Assembly (NCBI RefSeq): GCF_000004075.3
Contig: NC_026661.2
Location: 4,092,001-4,156,000, forward strand
Direction of reading: 5' to 3'
Length of the DNA stretch: 64,000 bases
DNA from: Cucumis sativus
Lineage: Eukaryota > Streptophyta > Magnoliopsida > Cucurbitales > Cucurbitaceae
In this document: positions 22,395 to 34,160 of the stretch, one piece after another
Layout of the letters: every line of letters starts with the position of its first letter
How positions within the stretch are numbered: the stretch's first letter is position 1
Notes under the pieces: model-generated
What the model was told of the DNA's origin: nothing
The model's input: the letters and a program-made list of their open reading frames with translations, nothing else
Databases searched by the model: none
Position numbers and translations under genes: made by a program

Positions 22395-23250
22395 AGTTAC
22401 AGATCCAAAGAACAGTTCATCCAAATTGGAACTAAGCAAAGAACAGTTTGAGAAACCAAGGAAAAATAAAATCTTTCACTAAAACCAAAGCAACTCACCA
22501 ACCACCAAATTAGAAGTCAAACTCATAAATCAACAACCACATAATGGTTATCCATAATTATCAAAAGAAAATAAAAGGAAGAGACTGATGGTGACTGCCA
22601 AAATCTCTCATCGGCCGCCAATTGCAAAACAGAGATTCAATCTAGAAATGAAGAAACAACGATTGTATACCACGAGAAATAGGGAAAGGATACAGAGATA
22701 ATACATGGACAATCCATACACACAAAGACCATATATAAAAACAAGAGTAAACCCAAAATCCCAAGTCCCCAAGTCTATGAAAGAAATTATTCTCCTAACA
22801 AGGGAAATAATATCTAAAATCCTTCCCAATCCAAAAATAATCAACCAATATCTCCGCAGTGAAAACACTTCCCAAAAGCTCGTTGAAACCTCAACTTCTG
22901 CTGGACAGCACTTCGAAACACCTCAGAAAGTACAACCTAACCTCCAAACACCATGTGTAAGCATGTATTAATACTTAATGGGTTATCAAGCAAACCCATG
23001 TGGCATTGAATTATTATCTAGCCCACAACTTTCATCAGACCACAATAGTTGTATGCCACTTAATAACTACTACATATAACTTCAAGAATCTTTTCTCTTG
23101 TACTTACAATAGTGAAAAATTATCAGCTACATTGTGGCGGCTCAACAGAATAATTTCTCAATAAACACCAACTACCTTTGTTACATTACAATAAAGCTAA
23201 AGGAATCCACCCATTAGATCATAAAAATGACCAATGTTACAAAGAATGAG
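22395..23250. repeat. Dispersed repeat, copy 2
   Basis: Second copy of the repeat at 14570-16690, lacking the 1.28-kb middle part. The junction ACCACAATAGTT/GTATGCCAC is seamless at about 23050. It starts after AACAGTTCATCCAAATTGGAAC and ends near CAATGTTACAAAGAATGAGG, where similarity stops. Confidence 0.65.
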
Positions 23251-24320
23251 GCATACAATGAAAGAAAGGAAATCAGCTTCTGAAGAAAATAGAGGCAGAA
23301 ATGAAAAAGAATGATTATCCAAAACAGCCATTCTTGCTATGGAGTTTGAGTCTCGGTCCCTTGTACTTGGTCAACTCCAAAACCACATGCCACAAACCTA
23401 ATCTTGTAAACGAATTGTCATTTGTGGCGAGCACTAAGTAAACAAACATCCAGAGCCACACAAACCCCTCTCTGCCTTAACCTGTTGCAGACCGAATTAA
23501 CCTCAACTATGTCTACATAGCTAGACAGTTTGGGAAGTCAACAACCAAATTTCATGACAAGTGAACCTAGGGAAGCAATGTGCTCATTTCCAACACATAC
23601 CACGACCTCCTAACAACCTATGTTTTAGGTTTTTCATCCTCATCCTCTGCCCACGATCACCCCCACCCAATCATGTATATGAGGTCAATTCCCAATTTAA
23701 GTTATGCAATCTAAACAGTTCTGCCAAGACAACTTGACTAATATTTGTGGTTCAACTTGTGTTGCCCAATGTGTTGGGTACCTGGATTAAAGAAAGTAGC
23801 TTGATTTTGAAAAGAAAGTTAATATATGTTTCTAAAACAGAGCCATGAAGAAATTCAATACAAAAATCTCTACCCTTGTAATCTACTAGATTAATCTAAA
23901 GAGCTGTTCTGATTTGAAACGGGCGACGGAGTTGCTGACGCTGACGAACGGAACAACGCAAGGGCGGCGGACTAACAACTGAGGCGAGAGATGACGACGG
24001 CAGCAGCGAGAGACGGTGCTGCTGCGTGAAGGAGAATGAGCGCCAGCGAGGGCCGTAAAGATGCTGGAGAGAAAAAGATTGCCTTTGAGATTTTAGGAAG
24101 AAATCAGGGTTTTAACTTCCAAGATTGTTGAAGGTTTGGGCAAAGATTATGTAAAGTATAATAAACTCCATTAGATACAACTCAAATTAAATAATTTATA
24201 CTCAAACACGAAATGTTTGAGGTGGGGATTTAGGGGATTAGGAAAAGGTTTATGATCAAAATATTGTTTGGACCAAGAGTTTGCATTTAATAGTCAGCTT
24301 CCTACTTCATCTCATCGTAA
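23251..24320. other. Less AT-rich non-coding stretch with an exon-like block
   Basis: 23250-23750 has moderate GC but stops in every frame. 23900-24130 is GC-richer and on the minus strand resembles a 5' leader (CTCTCGCTGCTGCCGTC and similar). It may be the first exon of a lost minus-strand transcript, parallel to 17480-17720. No protein is recognised. Confidence 0.3.
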
Positions 24321-24329
24321 TACTAGACT

Positions 24330-24505
24330 CATAACCTTTCTCCCAAACGCATATTATCACAATACTACAACAATAATTCTTCTCACAAACACATATTATC
24401 ATAATACTGTCATTCATATTCTTTCTCCCAAACACATATTACTATAACACTATCAATAATAACTATAACTTCCAAACACATATTATCATAACACTACTAT
24501 TCATA
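24330..24505. repeat. Imperfect minisatellite (AACACATATTATCATAA unit)
   Basis: Four or five degenerate copies of '(TCTC)CCAAACACATATTATCATAACACTA' lie head to tail at roughly 40-60-base spacing. No coding potential. Confidence 0.7.
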
Positions 24506-24769
24506 TTCCTACTATTCATCATCATTCTCATCTAAACGAGTTCTGCATTATGAACTATGTATCACGCATATGACTTATAGATGTGCTTTAAAAACATAGG
24601 GTGAAATGAAGAAATATAATATGAAAAGAGAATCGGATTCTATTTGTACTGTATCTGAGATGAATCTTGGCCATTCCCGCCTTTCAACTCCCCTAGACTA
24701 GACTTTTGGGTCTTATAAGCAACTAATTGAAACTTTCAAATATGTATAAAATATTCTCTTTTCTTCTCT

Positions 24770-25440
24770 ATTTGGAGAATGTTTGTGAGGAATACCTGAC
24801 GATTTTATTAATATAGGCTCTAGAAGTTCGACCCCCTTCAACATATGTAATATATATAAAAGCACTGAAATAATACTTATACTCAATTATTAGTCCAGTG
24901 GTAAAACTATCACCTTATGTCGTGGGTTTAAATTCATATCTTACAAAAATTCTCTTACAAACTTCTTTTAGTTTTTGAGCGAACAATCATTTCATAGTGT
25001 TGGTTTTTCTATTGGTTTTGATGTGAGTTTTTTTTTCTTTAATCGTTTTATCTTGGAAACAACACTACAATATCGAATTGTTTGCATTCCATCTAACAAA
25101 TATCAATGCCTAGGCATTCTGTCCTAAGCGCCCACCATGGCGACCAAGTTCCAGGCATCCAAACATTTAGACGCCTTGTTGCTTTCCGTACTTGTTTCAC
25201 CAATCAATATTTGCACCAACGATAAATATTTTCAGCAATTTTGTAATTTTAACATAATTTCTAATAATTATTGAGAGGTAGTAGATTATCCAATGTTTAG
25301 TTTTAGTTTTGGTTGAAAGTAACCTACTATTGGATCCACCATATACGTAAAGATTTGTGTTAAGATTCTTTTTTTTTTTTTTTCTAAACACAGTATCAAC
25401 TTTGATTTATTTTAAATCCAATTTTTGTTTGTTTTTGAAA
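24770..25440. repeat. Copy R2 of the UGT-upstream repeat module, with tRNA-like head
   Basis: It shares with R3 (29710-30680) 'TATAGGCTC.AGAAG', 'TATATATAAAAGCA.TGAAAT' and the whole following block through 'CTAAGCG...CCA..CATTTAGACG..TTGTTGCTT' to 'GGATCCACCATATACGTAAA'. At about 24890-24945, 'TTAGTCCAGTGGTAAAACTATCACC...GGGTTTAAATTCATATC' resembles a tRNA A box plus B box, as in tRNA-derived SINEs. Confidence 0.6.
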
Positions 25441-25674
25441 TCCATTTAATTATGTGAAAAGAAGATAGAGAAGAAACAAAATCAACCACATCTTTTCCCT
25501 CTCTTGTAATTTTCATTTTGGTCTTCCTAAATTTCATGGTTTATTGATGTCCATTATTATTGATTGATTGCAAGGTAACTATTATTTGGTGATTAATTTG
25601 TGGTGTATTGGAGTACAATTATGTTGGTTGATTATCTTCAAAGACATGTACATTCTTTCATACACATCCTAAGT

Positions 25675-25774
25675 TATCAATGAAGCCACCACAATTAAAT
25701 TAATTTTTTCACCAAGAAAATATATATCAATGAAGCCACCACAATCAAATTAATTTTTTCATCAAGAAAATATA
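25675..25774. repeat. 50-bp tandem duplication upstream of UGT-E
   Basis: Two adjacent 50-bp units beginning TATCAATGAAGCCACCACAA and ending AAGAAAATATA differ at only two positions. A single unduplicated relative lies before UGT-G near 38875. Confidence 0.9.
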
Positions 25775-26196
25775 TTACAAACCATGATCCTAAAATATTT
25801 GGATGTGAAGGAAATTGCTAACTCATACCTCTGAATTAGTTATTGAGACCATGTCTTTCTACCGTTTGATACGCATAATGATTAGTTGAACAATTACTTA
25901 AACATGACACTCTCAAATATAATATAGTTTTTTTCAATATAATTGAAGGTTGAAGAATATGAAACAGACCTTTTGTTTACTAAGATATTTGTATATTAGG
26001 GTACGGTTGTCGGGTAAGAACTTGGTATATTGTGGCTACAAATGTCCATTAATTTTGGTACACTCGTGAAGGATAATTATCACATGTCATGGGGTCAGAT
26101 TTTTGTACACTTTATTTGCTTTTCATGAGCCTATGATAAATAGTTTTGCAATTCCAATATGAAGTACAGATCATTAATTGAAGAAGGAAATTCAAA

Positions 26197-28073
26197 ATGG
26201 GTTATGGTATCTCACAAAATGAAAAACCCCATGCTATTTGTTTTCCATTTCCATCTCAAGGCCATATCATTCCCATGGTAAATTTGGCAAAGCTTCTACA
26301 CCATAGAGGCTTCCACATAACATTTGTCAACACCGAGTACAATCACCGACGTTTTCTCCAGTCGAGAGGCCCCAACTCTCTCGATGGCTTGCCAGATTTT
26401 CAGTTCAAAACTATTCCGGACGGCCTTCCGTACTCGGAGGCAAATTCCACCCAGGATATCCCTGCACTCTGTGAATCCGTTAACAAAAATTGCTTAGCCC
26501 CATTTTGTGATCTTATTTCTCAAATAAACTTGAATGCTTCTACTTCGTCTAATGCCATTCCACAAGTTAGTTGTGTTGTTAGCGATTCTGCTGCGTTCTT
26601 CCCTTTTTCAGCTGCCAAACAGTTTAAGATTCCTTTGGCATTGTTCTTTACAGCCAGTCCTTGTGCCTACTTTGGTTACTTACAATATCCTAAGCTCATG
26701 AGGCAAGGATTGGTTCCACTCAAAGGTATGGTTTTCTCATTTGGTAACAATTACCAAATTAGTTCTTCTACTTTCAAATTAGTAACCATTAATTAGTCAT
26801 TTTAATAAACTTTAATATATAAAAATTGATTTAATTTATGGCACTTGCGGACTCAACTTAGGATATGAGAGATTCCGCTTTGAATAAATCTACAATGATA
26901 GGACAAACAAAACATGTTGAACACAAAGTCAGAAATGAATACACTTAGATTTTGACACTTGTACAAATTGTTTCCATTAGTAAATATTCTTTCAGCTTAG
27001 TTAAGGAGTTGTAATGACTTAATCCTTTATGAGGGAAAATAGTATGAAAATCTAATGAAATTTATAACCCACAAAATGTTCTAATAATTTTCTTACTTTT
27101 TTTTTTAATTTTATTGTTTTTTAACAGATGCAAGCTATTTAACAAATGGATATCTAGAAAAAACAATAGAATGGACTAAAGAAAAGGAGAATATACGATT
27201 GAAGGATCTTCCTACCTTGCTTAGAACAACAGATCCAAATGATGGCATGCTAAATTTTGTTATTCAATTCATAAACATACGTAATCAAGCAACTGCAATG
27301 ATATTAAACACATATGATGAACTTGATAAGGATGTATTAGTGGCTAGCGCTCTCCCAGCTTCCTCCAATCCTCATCATTATGCAATCGGTCCACTTCATA
27401 TGATGGTCAAACAATTTGAGGATGAAAAAACAAGAGAAATAGGTTCAAATCTTTGGGTGGAGGAATCCGAATGCGTTGAATGGTTGAATTCAAAGGAACC
27501 CAATTCTGTGGTTTATGTAAACTTTGGTAGCATCACAGTGATGACAAAAGAGCAACTGATTGAGTTTGCTTGGGGATTAGCAAATAGCAAGAAGTCATTT
27601 CTATGGATTACAAGGCCTGATTTAATTGTGGGAGATTCAGCCATTTTGCCTCATGAATTTGTAACACAAACCAAAGATAGAGGCTTCATAGCAAGTTGGT
27701 GTTGTCAAGAACAAGTGTTGAAACATCCTTCAATAGGAGGGTTTCTAACACATAATGGATGGAATTCAACTATTGAGAGTATATGTGCTGGTATTCCAAT
27801 GATATGTTGGCCTTTCTTTGCTGATCAACAAACAAATTGTTGTTATTGTTGCACTGAGTGGGGGATTGGCATGGAAATCGATAACGATGTGTGAAAAGAA
27901 ATGAAGTGGAGGAGTTAGTAAGAGAGTTGATGGATGGAGAAAAGGGTAAGAAAATGAAGGAAAACGTTATGAATTGGAAGAATAAAGCTGAAGAAGCATA
28001 TAAACTTGGTGGTTGTGCTTGGAAACAACTGGATAAATTGATTACAGAAGTTCTTCTGTCAAAAGCTACTTGA
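26197..28073 (+). pseudogene. UGT-E: UGT85A-like gene disrupted by a 2-bp insertion
   Basis: Exons are 26197-26725 and 27128 onward, with a 402-bp phase-1 intron. The frame is intact from MGYGISQNEKPHA through the catalytic His motif (PSQGH) and a complete PSPG box (WCCQEQ...HNGWNS...FADQQ, Asn at box position 20). It then meets TGA at 27892. Relative to UGT-F and G, 'AATGTGAAAAG' has become 'GATGTGTGAAAAG'. The extra TG creates the stop and shifts the frame. The last 60 codons (27891-28073) are otherwise undamaged in the shifted frame. The truncated product would be 431 residues, lacking the C-terminal helices that fold back on the N-terminal domain in UGTs. It is very close to UGT-G, so the lesion is recent, or could be an assembly error. 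Confidence 0.88.
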
Positions 28074-28879
28074 AGTGATTTTATTGTAAGGTGTTGATCT
28101 TTATAAAACTGCTTTGTAGTTAGAGTGTCTGATTGACCTGACAGACATCTTAATATTATTGAGAATTTTAATATAATTTGTTTTATAATTTTATAACATG
28201 CACATTTTATTTAATTATATTAGTTGTAATCGTTCATAATTTTTTTGTTTAAAACGTATATATTTACTCGATGGAACACAATTTGCAAGATTTAAATTCA
28301 ATGTGGATCAAACCTTGAAAAATATAGAACATGTTATTCAGCAGACTAGACGACTCAATAATGTCATTGCTCACACGGATTGAAGACAAATTCAATGTAG
28401 ACAACGACAACAGGACAATGATATTGTCACATGAGTAGATCAAGATAATTAATGCTTAGTTTACCAATCAAATTTTTAATTCATATAAATTTCAATTTTA
28501 ATCTTTGAAAGCTTACAGATAAAGTTACCTAAAAATACACAACTTTGTTTAACTTAATTTTATATCAAATCACATGACACTCTTCTAATTCACTTTCACA
28601 AGTTTGAAGACATTCTTTCACTATGCATTAAGTTGTTCGTATGCTTATAAATTTAGATCATAAGAATCCGTCTAATTAAATTACTTTAAAGTGTCATTAT
28701 GGTTTCAAAAATAAGTAATGCGAGTGAATTAGGTGAAGGAGTTTTAAATGTTTGTGTTAAAAAGAAAAATGTGTGAAGAAATTTGTAATGCAAGTGAATA
28801 TAGAAAGTGAAAAGTTCGTAGTAAATTAGCTTATAAAAAGTTGGATAATTATAATTGATGGCAAGTTTAGGAATAAAAA
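28074..28879. other. Downstream flank of UGT-E
   Basis: No gene is seen. 28190-28440 is homologous to 33950-34165 after UGT-F ('CTCGATGGAACACAATTTGCAAGATTTAAATTCAATGTG'), so this flank was duplicated with the gene. Confidence 0.5.
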
Positions 28880-29130
28880 TTAATTATATAACAATATTTT
28901 TAAATTAAAAATTACAAATATAACAAAATCTATTCATAGTAGACTTCTATTATCACTGATAGACTCTTTTAGTGATAGATCACGCAATATTTGATAGACT
29001 CTTATGGTGATAGATCACGCAATATTTGCAACGTGATCTATCAGTGATAGACTTCTATTATCATCGATAAACTTTGACGGATTTTTGCTATATTTGCAAA
29101 TTTTTTAAAATGTTACTATATACTTAATTA
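28880..29130. mobile_element. Miniature TIR element (MITE-like)
   Basis: It starts 'TATATAACAATATTTTTAAA..AATTACAAATATAACAAAA' and ends with the imperfect reverse complement 'TTTTGCTATATTTGCAAATTTTTTAAAATGTTACTATATA', giving TIRs of about 40 bases. The interior is built of TGATAGACT and AGTGATAGATCACGCAATATTTG words, the latter tandemly repeated. No coding capacity. Confidence 0.7.
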
Positions 29131-29340
29131 TTTTGAATCTAATAATATATTTACAACTATCCCTAAAATGTTCAATCAAACATTTTTGTTAATTAAAGTA
29201 AATGTAATTAAAAGAAGTTTTAAAAAAAGTTCCAATTTTGATGTTTTTTTTTTTAAAAAAAAGTTTTTAGTATAATAAGATTTTGTTTAAAGAAAAAAAA
29301 GAAGTAATTATAATGGATGATCATTTTATGAATAATAACT

Positions 29341-29508
29341 AAGGATATAACAATATTTTTAAAAAATTACAAATATAACAAAACTATCGTTGATAGACTT
29401 GTATCATTGATAAATTTGTATGATCTAGCAATGATAGACTTCTATCATTGATAGAATTTGATAAATTTTGTTATATTTGCAATTTTTTGAAAATGTTGTT
29501 ATATACTT
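29341..29508. mobile_element. Miniature TIR element, second copy
   Basis: Same family as 28880-29130. The TIRs 'GGATATAACAATATTTTTAAAAAATTACAAATATAACAAAA' and its counterpart at 29465-29508 are inverted. The centre is TGATAGACTTCTATCATTGATAG-type sequence. Confidence 0.72.
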
Positions 29509-29709
29509 AATTATTTTGCATCTAGTAGCTAAATTTGCAACTATCCCCAACAAAAAAATCTCCTTTTGGTTTCTCTTTGTTGCAAATAGCTCATGACCAA
29601 CCTAGCTAAAGCGTTTCTTTTTTCTTAAAGACAGAAAATTGGTCATACAAGTGTAAGGGCTCGATTTTGACTGATAACTCCGATTAGAGGATGAGGTTTA
29701 GGATGATTT
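29509..29709. other. Short AT-rich spacer
   Basis: Nothing recognisable is seen. Confidence 0.4.
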
Positions 29710-30680
29710 ACCATTTAGAGAATGTCTGTGAGAAACATCAAAGATTTTATTAGTATAGGCTCAAGAAGCTCGAGCCTCCTATACTCTATGTTAATCTCTA
29801 TATAATATATATAAAAGCATTGAAATTATACATATAACAATGATTAGACCCGTTGGTAAAACTATCACCTTATGTTGTGGGTTTGGCTAGTGAGACCATG
29901 TGTGTGTTTTGTGGGTGAGGAATAAAATAACAATATTTTGTTATTATTTTTTTAAAAAAAATTATTATTGACATGACTGTTAAAGCGTTACGTGTTGACT
30001 TGGTCGTTGAGATGTTATAGATTTCATGCATGCGTTAATGCTCATATGACTATTGTAATAATGAAACTCACCCGTGCATATACTCCTCCTCCTCCCCTCA
30101 TTTGGATCATCCGAAAAACTCATATCTTACAAAAAAAAATCTGTCAAAAACATCTCCTTTTAGTTTCCAAGCAAAAAGTCATTCCAGAGTGTTGGCTTTT
30201 CAATTGGTTTCGGTTCAACTTTGATTGAGTTTTTTCTTACTGTTTTTATCTTGGAAATGATGTGACAATATCAAACTGTGTGTACTTCTAGCAGAGCTGC
30301 AAAATGTCTTAAAGAGAGCATGTGAATCAGGCACTACATCCAACAAATTTTTGTTTTGCAGTCTGATCATTTTGTCCTAAGCGTACACCATTCAAGCAAC
30401 CAAGTTTCAGGCATCCAAACATTTGGATGTCTTGTTTCTTCCGATACTTGTTTCGTCGTATCTTTCAGTATCTGCATCAACAATAAATATTTTTAACAAT
30501 TTTATCATTTAAACACAATTTGGTATAGTCAGTATACATCCAAAAATCTCATGTTTTAGTTTTAGTTGAAAGTGGCCCTGCCGATCCACCATATACGTAA
30601 AAGATGTGTGGATGTTAAAAACTCCATTTTTTTTTACTCGTTATCAAACTTTGAAATCCATTTCATTATGTGATCAAAAG
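29710..30680. repeat. Copy R3 of the UGT-upstream repeat module
   Basis: 30059-30622 and 30865-31450 are two copies of the same about 575-bp block (shared words CATATACTCCTCCTCC, CCTCATTTGGATCATC, AAGCAAAA.GTCATTCCAGA). The left part, from 29710, matches R2 including the tRNA-like words (29846-29885). No protein is encoded. Confidence 0.75.
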
Positions 30681-30844
30681 AAAGATAGAAGAAGAAACCA
30701 AATCAACCACATATTTTCTCTTTCTCTTGTAATTTTCATTATCCTTTCAGCCTCTCTCTAATAAGTCTTCCTCTTCTTTCATTTTATCCTCCATTCATTT
30801 GGAAAACATCAGACCTCGTTTAGATTAATTGTGGTTTATGTTCA

Positions 30845-31490
30845 TATGATTGTTGAGACGTAATTATGAAACTCACCCCTGCATATACTCCTCCTCCGCC
30901 CCTCATTTGGATCATCTGAAAAACTCATGTCTTACAAAAAATTCTCTGAAAGAAACTTCATTTAGTTTGCAAGCAAAACGTCATTCCAGACTGCATGCTG
31001 GTTTTTCGATTGGTTTCGATGCAGCTCTGATCGAGTTTTTTTTTAATGGTTTTATTTTGAAAACGACGTGACAATATCAAACTGTTAATTTGCATTCCTT
31101 CAAAGTTGCAAAACATCTTAAAAAGAGCATGAGACTCAGGCGCTATATCTAACAACTTTTTGTTTTGCAATTAAGGCATTCAGTGCAGGCATTCGGTCCT
31201 AAGCGTCCACCATCCAAGCAACCAAAGTTTCAGGCATTCAAACATTTAGACGTCTTATTGCTTCTAGTACCTGCTTCACTCCATCTTTCAATATCATCAC
31301 CAACTATAAATATTTTAAGCAATTTTGTCATCTTAATACAATTTCCTATTGTTAATACTTGGTCGTACATCCAAATATCTCATGTTTTAGTTGAAAGTGA
31401 CCTATTATTGGATCCACCATATACATATAAAGATGTGTGTGGATGTTAAAATTCTTGTTTGTTTCACACATTATTATCAACTTTTGTGGC
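30845..31490. repeat. Copy R4 of the UGT-upstream repeat module
   Basis: Homologous to R3 from the 'GAAACTCACC' start to the 'CCACCATATAC...AAAGATGTGTG' end. It lies directly before UGT-F and lacks the tRNA-like head. The R3-R4 pair looks like a local duplication of about 0.8 kb. Confidence 0.75.
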
Positions 31491-31648
31491 TACTAACGTG
31501 CATTAAGTTGGTACGACTCTCTTGAAGGATAACTATCACCCGGCATGGGATCAGATTTTTGTACGCTTGTTTTCTTTGCAGCTTATAATAATGGAGTTTG
31601 GCAGTTCCAATACCCTATCACATCATTCTTTATGGAAGGAGATTCAAA

Positions 31649-33518
31649 ATGGATTATGGTATCTCAAGAAATGAAAAACCACATGCTATTTGTTTTCCGT
31701 TTCCAGCTCAAGGCCATATCACTCCCATCTTGAATTTGGCAAAGCTTCTTCACCATAGAGGTTTCCACATAACATTTGTCAACACCGAGTACAATCACCG
31801 ACGTCTTCTCCGGTCGAGAGGCCCCAACTCTCTCAATGGCTTGCCAGATTTTCAGTTCAAAACTATTCCAGACGGCCTTCCATACTCGGAGGCCAATTCC
31901 ACCCAAGATATCCCTGCTCTCTGCGAATCCATCAACAAAACTTGCTTAGCCCCATTTTGTGACCTTATTTCTCAAATAAACTTGAATGCTTCTACTTCGT
32001 CTAACGCCATTCCACAAGTTAGTTGTGTTGTTAGCGATGCTGCTGCGTTTTTCTCTTTTTCAGCTGCCAAGCAGTTTAAGATTCCTTTTGCATTGTTCTA
32101 TACAGCCAGTGCTTGTAGCTACTTGGGTTTTTTACAATATCCTAAGCTCATGAAGGAAGGATTGGTTCCACTCAAAGGTATGGTTTTCATTTGGTAATAA
32201 TTTAGTTCTTGTACCTTAAAATTAGTAACCGTTAATTAGTCGTTTTAATAAAACTTTAATATGTAAAATTTAATTTAGTTCATGTCATTTGCGAACTCAG
32301 CCCAGGATATGCGAGATTCCGCTTTGAATAATTCTACAATGATATCAGAAATAAAACATGCATGTTGAACACAAAGTCAGAAATGAATATACTTTATATT
32401 TTGACACTTGTACAAATTGTTTCCATTAAGTAAATATTCTTTCACCTTAGTTAAGGAGTTGTAATGACTTAATCCTTTATAAGGGAAAATAGTATGCAAA
32501 TCTAATGAAATTTATAACGCACAAAACGTTCTAATAGTTTTGTTATCTTTTTTTTATTATTGTTTTTTTAGCAGATGCAAGATATTTAACAAATGGATAT
32601 CTAGAAAAAACAATAGAATGGACTAAAGGAAAGAAGAATATACGATTGCAGGATCTTCCTACCTTGCTCAGAACAACAGATCCAAATGATATAGGTCTAA
32701 ATTTTATTGTTCAATTCATAAACATACGTAACCAAGCAACTGCAATGATATTAAACACATATGATGAACTTGAAAAGGATGTATTAGTGGCTAGCGCTCT
32801 CCCAGCTTCCTCCAATCCTCATCATTATACAATTGGTCCACTTCACATGATGGTCAAACAAATTGAGATTGAAAAATCAAGAGAAATAGGTTCAAATCTT
32901 TGGGTGGAGGAATCCGAATGCATTGAATGGTTGAATTCCAAGGAACCCAATTCTGTTGTTTATGTCAACTTTGGTAGCATCACAGTGATGACAAAAGAGC
33001 AACTGGTTGAGTTTGCTTGGGGATTAGCAAATAGCAAGAAGCCATTTCTATGGATTACAAGGCCTGATTTAATTGTGGGAGATTCAGCCATTTTGCCTCA
33101 TGAATTTGTAACACAAACCAAAGATAGAAGCTTGATAGCAAGTTGGTGTTGTCAAGAACAAGTGTTGAAACATCCTTCAATAGGAGGGTTTCTGACACAT
33201 AGTGGATGGAATTCAACTATAGAGAGTATATGTGCTGGTGTTCCAATGATATGTTGGCCTTTCTTTTCTGATCAACAAACAAATTGTTGTTATTGTTGCA
33301 CTGAGTGGGGGATTGGCATGGAAATTGATAACAATGTGAAAAGAAATGAAGTGGAGGAGTTAGTAAGAGAGTTACTGGATGGAGAAAATGGTAAGAAAAT
33401 GAAGGAAAATGTTATGAATTTGAAGAGTAAAGCTGAAGAAGCATATAAACTCGGTGGTTGTGCTTGGAAACAACTTGATAAATTGATTAAAGAAGTTCTT
33501 CTGTCAAAAGCTAAGTGA
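31649..33518 (+). CDS. UGT-F: UGT85A-like UDP-glycosyltransferase, two exons
   Basis: Exons are 31649-32177 and 32575-33518, with a 397-bp phase-1 intron. I chose the ATG in GATTCAAAATGGATTATGG because the paralogues E and G start at the same place; an open frame reaches back to 31598 but is not conserved. The product is 490 residues. The catalytic His motif PAQGH is near residue 20, an acidic partner lies in SCVVSDA, and the PSPG box is complete (WCCQEQ...HSGWNS...FSDQQ). Exon 2 has the E-F-G subgroup insertion around ASALPASSNPHHY, in place of the A-D subgroup's SLSSILQS segment. That lies in the interdomain region and may affect acceptor choice. The substrate is unknown. It is the only intact copy between broken UGT-E and the distant UGT-G. 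Confidence 0.93.
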
Positions 33519-34160
33519 AGTGATTTTATTGTACCCTTCTAAATAAAGTATTTTGTTGTTGAGCACACATACTATTTCCCATACACATTTCCATGATGTA
33601 TTAATTAATATTTTTGTCGCATTCTACACCAAATTACCCCACCAAACTGTGGACGAGACGTGACAATGATTGATGTGTCAATTCTTCTAAATGCATTAAG
33701 TGAACCTTTGATTTAAAATTTAAGTCATTTTTAAAAAAACGTAGTTACAGTGTTGGTAGCCACAAACTAAGTCTTGAACAGTATTTTAAACGGTTTTTAC
33801 AGTTTTTATAAATTCTCTAGTTTATAAGAGAGTTGAATGTTTTATTTCTTACACGTGGATTACAAGACGATTTATCACACTTGATCACATCTTATTACTA
33901 TTGGATAGTAAGAATTTTAATATAATTTGTTTTGTAATTTTATAACATGTGCATTATTTAATTATATTATTTATAATCGTTCGTAATAATTTTGTTCTAG
34001 ACGTATATGCTTACTCGATAGAACACAATTTACAAGATTTGAACTCAATCTGTGATCAAACCTTGAAAAACATAGAATATATAATTCAACAAACTAGACG
34101 ACTCAATGTTGTTTCTGACACGGATCGAAAACGCATTTGATATTGACGACGACAATAGAG
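33519..34160. other. Downstream flank of UGT-F with a duplicated exon-like piece
   Basis: 'AATTACCCCACCAAACTGTGGAC..GACGTG' near 33640 recurs after UGT-G near 41185. 33950-34165 recurs after UGT-E. An open stretch here (33949-34140) reads as a charged, helix-like peptide, but the copy after UGT-E is broken and has no context. I do not call it a gene. Confidence 0.4.

Noticed and set aside
24890..24945. Functional tRNA gene
   Set aside because: A- and B-box-like words are present, but no acceptor stem or anticodon arm can be closed.
31598..31648. Upstream in-frame start for UGT-F
   Set aside because: The extra 17 residues are not conserved in UGT-E or G, whose starts align to 31649 in the same leader context.
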